The translations under genes and the position numbers were made by a program. A DNA stretch of 11,272 nucleotides, from assembly GCA_018656255.1 (NCBI GenBank), contig JABHYI010000168.1:1-11272 (forward strand), given 5' to 3'. This DNA comes from Bacteroidota bacterium (GTDB lineage Bacteria; Bacteroidota; Bacteroidia; Flavobacteriales; Flavobacteriaceae). Below are positions 7,010 to 11,272 of the stretch, piece by piece (positions within the stretch are counted from its first letter, which is position 1; each line of letters begins with the position of its first letter). The notes under the pieces were generated by a model, which saw only the letters and a list, made by a program, of their open reading frames with translations, was not told the DNA's origin and did no database searches.

Positions 7010-7059
7010 CTAGTATCCTGTGAGTTTTATTAATCTGAAAGATCTTTTACTAAAAGGTA

Positions 7060-8001
7060 TTATATAACCACCCTCAAGGCGTTTAATGTATTGAACTCTT
7101 CTATAATTTCACTAACAATTTCAGCAGCAGGCTTAATTTGATGTATAAGCCCTGCTACTTGACCTATTTCTAGCTCACCGTCTTGCAGATCACCCTCAAA
7201 CATACCACGTTTTGCTCTTGCTCTGCCCAAAAGCTCGGTGAGTTGTTCTTTGCTTGGATTTGTTTTATATAGCTCCATTACTTGATCAAAAAACTTGTTT
7301 TTAAGAAGGCGTACAGGCGCAAGTTCTTTTAAAGTTAAAAGGGTGTCCCCTTCTTTTGCTTTAACAACTTCTTGTTTAAAGGCTTGATGCGCGCTACTCT
7401 CGTGACTTGCCACAAACCTACTACCTATTTGCACCCCATCTGCCCCTAAAATCATTGCAGCTAACATACCCCTACCGTTGGCAATACCACCAGCTGCTAT
7501 TAGTGGGACACGTATCTGTTCTTTGACCATGGGCAACAAGGTAAAGGTAGTGGTCTCATCACGGCCATTGTGGCCTCCTGCCTCAAACCCTTCTGCAACT
7601 ACGGCATCTACTCCTGCATCTTGTGCTTTTAAAGCAAACTTCACACTACTAACAACATGCACCACTGTAATACCGTGCTGTTTTAAACGCGCAGTATGAG
7701 TTTTAGGGTTTCCTGCTGATGTAAAAACGATAGGAATTTTTTCCTTAATAATGATTTCAATAATTTCTTCAATGTTAGGATACAACATAGGCACATTCAC
7801 CCCAAATGGTTTTAAGGTAGCCGCCTTACATTTTGTAATATGTTCTTGTAATACATCTGGATACATGGATCCTGCGCCAATAATACCCAAACCGCCCGCA
7901 TTACTCACACCGCTTGCTAGTTTCCAGCCGCTATTCCAAATCATACCAGCTTGTATGAGTGGGTATTGTATTTTAAAAAGTTTTGTAATTCTATTTTCCA
8001 C
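7060..8001 (-). CDS. NMO/FabK-family FMN-dependent oxidoreductase (nitronate monooxygenase-like)
   Basis: A 313-residue TIM-barrel flavoprotein of the family containing 2-nitropropane dioxygenase/nitronate monooxygenase and enoyl-ACP reductase II (FabK). The N-terminus RITKLFKIQYPLIQAGM is the family signature. Further blocks are SNAGGLGIIGAGSM, KPFGVNVPML, FTSAGNP, DAVVAEGFEAGGHNGR with the active-site histidine, VPLIAAGGIANGRGM and GADGVQIGSRFVA, the last two forming the FMN phosphate site. The length is close to FabK (about 320). By eye I cannot choose between nitronate oxidation and fatty-acid enoyl reduction. The start is GTG at 8001-7999, whose first base is the last base of the upstream protease's TAG stop, so translation is probably coupled. 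No in-frame ATG occurs before residue 20, which lies inside the conserved N-terminus and supports the GTG. Confidence 0.88.
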   Translation of the reverse strand: MENRITKLFKIQYPLIQAGMIWNSGWKLASGVSNAGGLGIIGAGSMYPDVLQEHITKCKAATLKPFGVNVPMLYPNIEEIIEIIIKEKIPIVFTSAGNPKTHTARLKQHGITVVHVVSSVKFALKAQDAGVDAVVAEGFEAGGHNGRDETTTFTLLPMVKEQIRVPLIAAGGIANGRGMLAAMILGADGVQIGSRFVASHESSAHQAFKQEVVKAKEGDTLLTLKELAPVRLLKNKFFDQVMELYKTNPSKEQLTELLGRARAKRGMFEGDLQDGELEIGQVAGLIHQIKPAAEIVSEIIEEFNTLNALRVVI

Positions 8002-9626
8002 TATTTTTTTATCAGTTTAAAAGAATTTTTAGTTCCACCAGATATTACCTTTGTGATGTAAATCCCTGGCGCTATAGCGGAGATATCCAAGGTGTTTTGT
8101 TGTGGTGTGATTTCTGAAGAAAATACCTGTTGCCCAGCAGTTGTAAAGACACTAACCGCTGCGCTATCTATACCAGAGGGTATGTTAAAAGAAACAACAT
8201 CTCGTGCAGGGTTTGGATACATGGCAAACTGAATGTCTAAAAACTGAGCTTGAGCTCCAAGAATTTGAAGGGCATTATAGGCTGTTTCGAAATTTGGTAT
8301 TCCGTACCCCATAAGATCTGTTGGGTTGTCAAACAAATGAGCCGAGGCTCTTACTATTTGCATTATTTGTGCATTGGTAGCCTCTGGTCTTGATTGCCAT
8401 AAACTAGCAATAGCTCCTGCCATAATTGGGGAGCTAAAAGAAGTACCGCTATTAAAATCTACAGCGCCATTTTGATCTACGACAGCTGCAGAAACACCTT
8501 GCGCCATTACATCTGGTTTTCTAAGTCCTGAGCTGTTAGGACCAAAAGAGCTAAAACCAGCATACACTCCGTCTTGGTCTACAGCGCCTATACTAAAGCA
8601 TCCTGGAGCATCTGCAGGAGTTGCAACAAAACCGAAAGATTGGCCATCATTTCCGGCAGAGGTTAATAACAGCATTCCTTTATCAAAGGCATGATTAGCA
8701 CCCCTTGCAGCAATGGTTGTAAAGCCGTCTAGATCTTCATAAGAGTGGGTGTAGGCCGGGTTGTCATAGTCTTGATACCCTAAGGAAGTATTAACAATTC
8801 TAACTCCAAGGCTATCTGCACGTTCTAAGGCTTCTACCCACCAAGCCTCCTCGACTGGGTTTTCTTGAGTTACATCTTCTGTAACATAGAGATAAAAAGA
8901 GGCGCCTGGCGCGGTGCCAACAAATTCGTTTTCTAAATAGCCTCCAATATCACTAAAGGTTTTTGACCCGTGAGAACTTGAAGTATCTGTAGACTCCTCT
9001 CTTGTTATAAAATTATAGGTGCCTAATAGCCTTCCCTGATCTGTCAACGTTTCAAAGGCTGGATTTGTTAATACCCCAGGAAAGCCACTATCCAAAACAG
9101 CAATGTCAATACCAGTTCCCGTAAAATCTTGCTGGTGCAAAAAATTTGCTGCAATCATCTCTACTTGATTGGTAGCCGCGCCATAATCATACACAATACT
9201 TTTGGTTTGATTTTCTATAAAAAACTTATCCTCTGTTACGCCACCAATAATTGGACCTAGATTTAAGCTCTTGTCTGCAAACTCTACATGGCTAACAAAG
9301 TCTAACCCTTCAAGGGTTTCAAGGTTTTGCAAATCTCCCCTAACATACAAGCAGTTCATCCATTTAGATTTTGCAAAAACAGTAATACCAAAGATATTTT
9401 TAATAGCTGTTATATAAGCCTCATTAACAGGTACGTCTCTTGAATCTATGGGTGTGTTATGCAATAGTTTTCTATCTATTGCTTTTTGAGTTAGAATAGA
9501 AATAGGGTTTGCTAAGGCCGCCTCTACGTTTTCTTTGTCTTCAAAAAAAACCAGAGCATCTTCTTGCGAGTATGCAATATTGACCTGAAAAAATAAAAAA
9601 GAAAGAAGTAATACTGTTTTTTTCAT
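8001..9626 (-). CDS. Secreted subtilisin-like (S8) serine protease with T9SS C-terminal sorting domain
   Basis: A 541-residue exported protease. Residues 1-20 are a Sec signal peptide (MKKTVLLLSFLFF..., cleavage likely after AYS). Residues about 22-120 form a pro-region seen in Bacteroidota S8 enzymes, with LTQKAIDRKLLHN and SKWMNCLYVRGDLQNL. The catalytic domain (about 150-455) has Asp179 in IAVLDSG, His219 in SSSHGS, oxyanion Asn326 in TSAGNDG and Ser396 in NSGTSFSSP, so the triad is complete. The histidine motif reads HGS where most subtilases have HGT. Residues about 468-541 are a type A T9SS sorting domain (MYPNPARDVVSF, then DISAIAPGIYITKV, ending FKLIKK), which directs secretion or surface attachment and is removed on export. 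The substrate is unknown; nutrient protein breakdown is a reasonable guess. The gene lies 73 bases after mnmA and shares one base with the next gene. Confidence 0.95.
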   Translation of the reverse strand: MKKTVLLLSFLFFQVNIAYSQEDALVFFEDKENVEAALANPISILTQKAIDRKLLHNTPIDSRDVPVNEAYITAIKNIFGITVFAKSKWMNCLYVRGDLQNLETLEGLDFVSHVEFADKSLNLGPIIGGVTEDKFFIENQTKSIVYDYGAATNQVEMIAANFLHQQDFTGTGIDIAVLDSGFPGVLTNPAFETLTDQGRLLGTYNFITREESTDTSSSHGSKTFSDIGGYLENEFVGTAPGASFYLYVTEDVTQENPVEEAWWVEALERADSLGVRIVNTSLGYQDYDNPAYTHSYEDLDGFTTIAARGANHAFDKGMLLLTSAGNDGQSFGFVATPADAPGCFSIGAVDQDGVYAGFSSFGPNSSGLRKPDVMAQGVSAAVVDQNGAVDFNSGTSFSSPIMAGAIASLWQSRPEATNAQIMQIVRASAHLFDNPTDLMGYGIPNFETAYNALQILGAQAQFLDIQFAMYPNPARDVVSFNIPSGIDSAAVSVFTTAGQQVFSSEITPQQNTLDISAIAPGIYITKVISGGTKNSFKLIKK

Positions 9627-9678
9627 AGCATGTTTTTATTTTTTGATAGGAGCAATTTCTAATAAAAAATAAGCCCTC

Positions 9679-9686
9679 TAAAGATA
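9679..9686 (-). promoter_or_regulatory. Weak -7 box candidate for the S8 protease gene
   Basis: The minus strand reads TATCTTTA, one base off TAnnTTTG, 52 bases before the protease ATG. It lies in the 73-base gap after mnmA. No -33 element is clear, so readthrough from mnmA is an equally good explanation for expression. Confidence 0.2.
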
Positions 9687-9699
9687 CTATATATTTGAC

Positions 9700-10887
9700 T
9701 TAAGAAATAACACCACTACCCAAACATTCATTTGCATCATACCAGGCAACAAACTGACCCTGAGTGATGGCAGACTGCAGAGCATCAAAAATAACATACA
9801 TACCCAATGCTGTTTTATGAAGCGTTGCCTTTTCTAGCTTTTGTCTGTACCTAATTCTGGCCATAACACAGAGTGTATCCCCATTGTTGAGAGTGAGATC
9901 TTCCCGTATCCAATGAATTTCATCTTGTTTTACAAACAAGCCTCTACGGTATAAACCAGGATGATCTTTACCCTGGCCGGTATATATAACATTTTCATAC
10001 ACATCTGTGGATATAACAAACAATGGTTCTTTGGTGCCTCCAACGGCTAGACCCTTACGCTGGCCATTTGTGAAATAATGCGCTCCTTGATGGGTACCAA
10101 CTTTTTTACCATCTTCAATGCTGTAAGTTATTTTAGTTGATAAGTGTTGTAGCCTTTCTGTCTCAGATGTGAAGCTAGCAGGTGTGTTTTTATATTTTTT
10201 GTTTTCTAAGGACACTTCAATTATTGCTCCTTTTTTGGGCGCTAATTGTTGTTGTAAAAATTCTGGTAAGCGAACTTTGCCAATAAAACAAAGACCTTGA
10301 GAATCTCTTTTGTCTGCGGTTATTAAATCCTGCTGAGCTGCAATTTTACGAACATCTGGCTTTAGTATTTCGCCAATAGGAAACAATGTTTTTGCCAATT
10401 GTCCTTGAGATAACTGACATAAAAAATAGCTCTGATCTTTATTAGCATCTTTACCAGATAACAAACTATAAACATCTTTGCCATCAATGCTTTGAGTGGC
10501 TTTTCTACAATAATGACCTGTTGCTACATAATCTGCGCCCAAATCAAGGGCTATTTTCATAAAAACGTCAAACTTTATTTCACGATTACAGAGTACATCT
10601 GGATTTGGGGTTCTACCCATTTTGTACTCTCTAAACATATAGTCAACGATACGCTCTTGGTATTGCACACTTAAGTCTACTGTTTGAAAAGGTATGTTTA
10701 ATTTTTGAGCCACTAACATAGCATCGTTGCTATCTTCTAACCAAGGACACTCTTCACTAATAGTTACAGAATCATCGTGCCAGTTTTTCATGAAAAGGCC
10801 AATAACCTCATAGCCTTGCTGTTTCAAAAGATACGCAGCAACACTAGAGTCTACTCCCCCACTAAGACCAACAACAACACGTTTCAT
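9700..10887 (-). CDS. mnmA: tRNA-specific 2-thiouridylase MnmA
   Basis: MnmA adds sulfur to C2 of the wobble uridine (U34) in tRNAs for Lys, Glu and Gln. It adenylates the base with ATP and takes sulfur from a persulfide relay. The 395-residue protein has the PP-loop SGGVDSS (residues 9-15) in the N-terminal ATP-pyrophosphatase domain. Catalytic Cys100 is in [12 protein letters not shown] and persulfide Cys200 in DSQGLCFIG, matching Cys102 and Cys199 of E. coli. Other blocks are [17 protein letters not shown] and [11 protein letters not shown]. Between GAIIEV and the GTHQGAHYF block is a segment of about 25-30 residues (about 227-260) that E. coli MnmA lacks; I recall similar segments in other Bacteroidota. 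The C-terminal beta-barrel ends in [22 protein letters not shown]. The gene lies 45 bases after the MORN-repeat gene, probably in one operon. Confidence 0.96.
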   Translation of the reverse strand: MKRVVVGLSGGVDSSVAAYLLKQQGYEVIGLFMKNWHDDSVTISEECPWLEDSNDAMLVAQKLNIPFQTVDLSVQYQERIVDYMFREYKMGRTPNPDVLCNREIKFDVFMKIALDLGADYVATGHYCRKATQSIDGKDVYSLLSGKDANKDQSYFLCQLSQGQLAKTLFPIGEILKPDVRKIAAQQDLITADKRDSQGLCFIGKVRLPEFLQQQLAPKKGAIIEVSLENKKYKNTPASFTSETERLQHLSTKITYSIEDGKKVGTHQGAHYFTNGQRKGLAVGGTKEPLFVISTDVYENVIYTGQGKDHPGLYRRGLFVKQDEIHWIREDLTLNNGDTLCVMARIRYRQKLEKATLHKTALGMYVIFDALQSAITQGQFVAWYDANECLGSGVIS

Positions 10888-10932
10888 TTTCTGTTTTTAA
10901 AGATCTAGGCATGTTTTACCTACAATCTGTTA

Positions 10933-11272
10933 CTAGTTTTTATTTTCTGGCTTTGGAAAAGTTTCACTTAATAGAAACCTACCATCCTTATAATAATTCC
11001 AAACACCATGATGCATCCCATTTTTATAATCTCCTTTCATAGTAAGTTTACCAGTATGAGAATAATAGGCCGCAGGACCGTCTAACAAATCATTTTTGTA
11101 AGACAGCTCTTTTAATTTAACACCATCTGGAGCGTAATAAGAACTCTTTCCTTGTTTAAGACCATTGAGATATGTAGTTGTTTCAATTATTTCTCCAGAA
11201 AGATAATAGGTTGTAATTTCTCCATGAAGTTTACCAGATACATAAAGCTCTCTAGTCATCACTTTTTCTGAA
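10933..11272 (-). CDS. YwqK-type MORN-variant repeat protein, 5' end outside the window
   Basis: The frame is open to the window edge, reading S-E-K-V-M-T-R-E-L at the edge, so the gene is partial. A GTG at 11262 or ATG at 11259 would cut into the first repeat and is unlikely to be the true start. The visible part, about 112 residues, consists of four MORN-like units of about 23 residues, each with a G-x-x-x-x-Y-Y core: GKLHGEITTYYLSGEI, KQGKSSYYAPDGV, LDGPAAYYSHTGKL and HHGVWNYYKDGRFL. The tail PKPENKN is short and charged. Such proteins are often named toxin-antitoxin system YwqK family antitoxin, but no toxin gene is seen here and the name says little about function. Many family members in Bacteroidota are exported; a signal peptide would lie outside the window. 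It is 45 bases upstream of mnmA on the same strand. Confidence 0.8.
   Translation of the reverse strand, partial: SEKVMTRELYVSGKLHGEITTYYLSGEIIETTTYLNGLKQGKSSYYAPDGVKLKELSYKNDLLDGPAAYYSHTGKLTMKGDYKNGMHHGVWNYYKDGRFLLSETFPKPENKN

Noticed and set aside
7044..7056. CTTTT-ACT-AAAAG hairpin after the oxidoreductase gene
   Set aside because: The stem is five pairs, four of them A-T, with no U-tract following; it is unlikely to terminate transcription.
9690..9697. TATATTTG on the plus strand, an exact -7 match pointing antisense into mnmA
   Set aside because: It lies in very AT-rich sequence, with no -33 element and no plus-strand gene downstream. One chance match of this kind is expected.
10933..11272. 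Toxin-antitoxin system suggested by the YwqK family name
   Set aside because: The protein is a MORN-repeat protein. The neighbour is mnmA and no toxin-like small gene is next to it within the window, so a toxin-antitoxin call is unsupported.
1..11272. Mobile elements, prophage, CRISPR, tRNA or other structured RNA genes
   Set aside because: I saw no transposase, integrase, long direct or inverted repeats, spaced repeats or tRNA-like cloverleaf. Intergenic gaps are all below about 165 bases and the genes look like vertically inherited core genes.

Overview
The window looks like ordinary chromosome from a member of the Bacteroidota, most likely a marine-type Flavobacteriaceae; I cannot name the genus. 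The evidence is AT-rich DNA, starts without Shine-Dalgarno sequences, several TAnnTTTG-type -7 promoter boxes, a subtilase with a type IX secretion (T9SS) C-terminal sorting domain, a DUF5686/carboxypeptidase-regulatory-like outer-membrane protein, and an MnmA carrying an extra segment. There is no sign of an insertion sequence, prophage, CRISPR array, rRNA or tRNA. No stretch without a gene exceeds about 165 bases.

Layout. (1) 71-3685, plus strand: a lipoprotein of the histidine phosphatase (SixA-like) family, smpB (trans-translation), and a large DUF5686 outer-membrane protein. (2) 3705-4346, minus strand: pcm, protein-L-isoaspartate methyltransferase, with a TTG start, convergent with the DUF5686 gene. 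(3) 4464-5321, plus strand: rluF-type pseudouridine synthase, divergent from pcm, with a -7 box four bases before its ATG. A bidirectional hairpin terminator separates it from the next gene. (4) 5374-11272, all minus strand. In transcription order these are a YwqK/MORN-repeat protein (5' end outside the window), mnmA, a T9SS-exported S8 protease, an NMO/FabK-family flavin oxidoreductase whose GTG start overlaps the protease stop codon, a short DUF1456 protein, and sucC without an adjacent sucD.

How the genes work together. The window mixes translation and RNA-modification functions (smpB, rluF, mnmA), protein repair (pcm), central metabolism (sucC) and cell-envelope or secreted proteins (lipoprotein phosphatase, DUF5686, T9SS subtilase). 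MORN protein-mnmA-protease-oxidoreductase may be one transcription unit, with protease and oxidoreductase probably translationally coupled. DUF1456 and sucC each have their own candidate promoter.

I did not find a convincing new multi-gene system. The points most worth checking are the protease/oxidoreductase coupling, the apparently leaderless smpB and rluF starts, the single-repeat DUF1456 protein, and the uncharacterised DUF5686 and lipoprotein-phosphatase genes.
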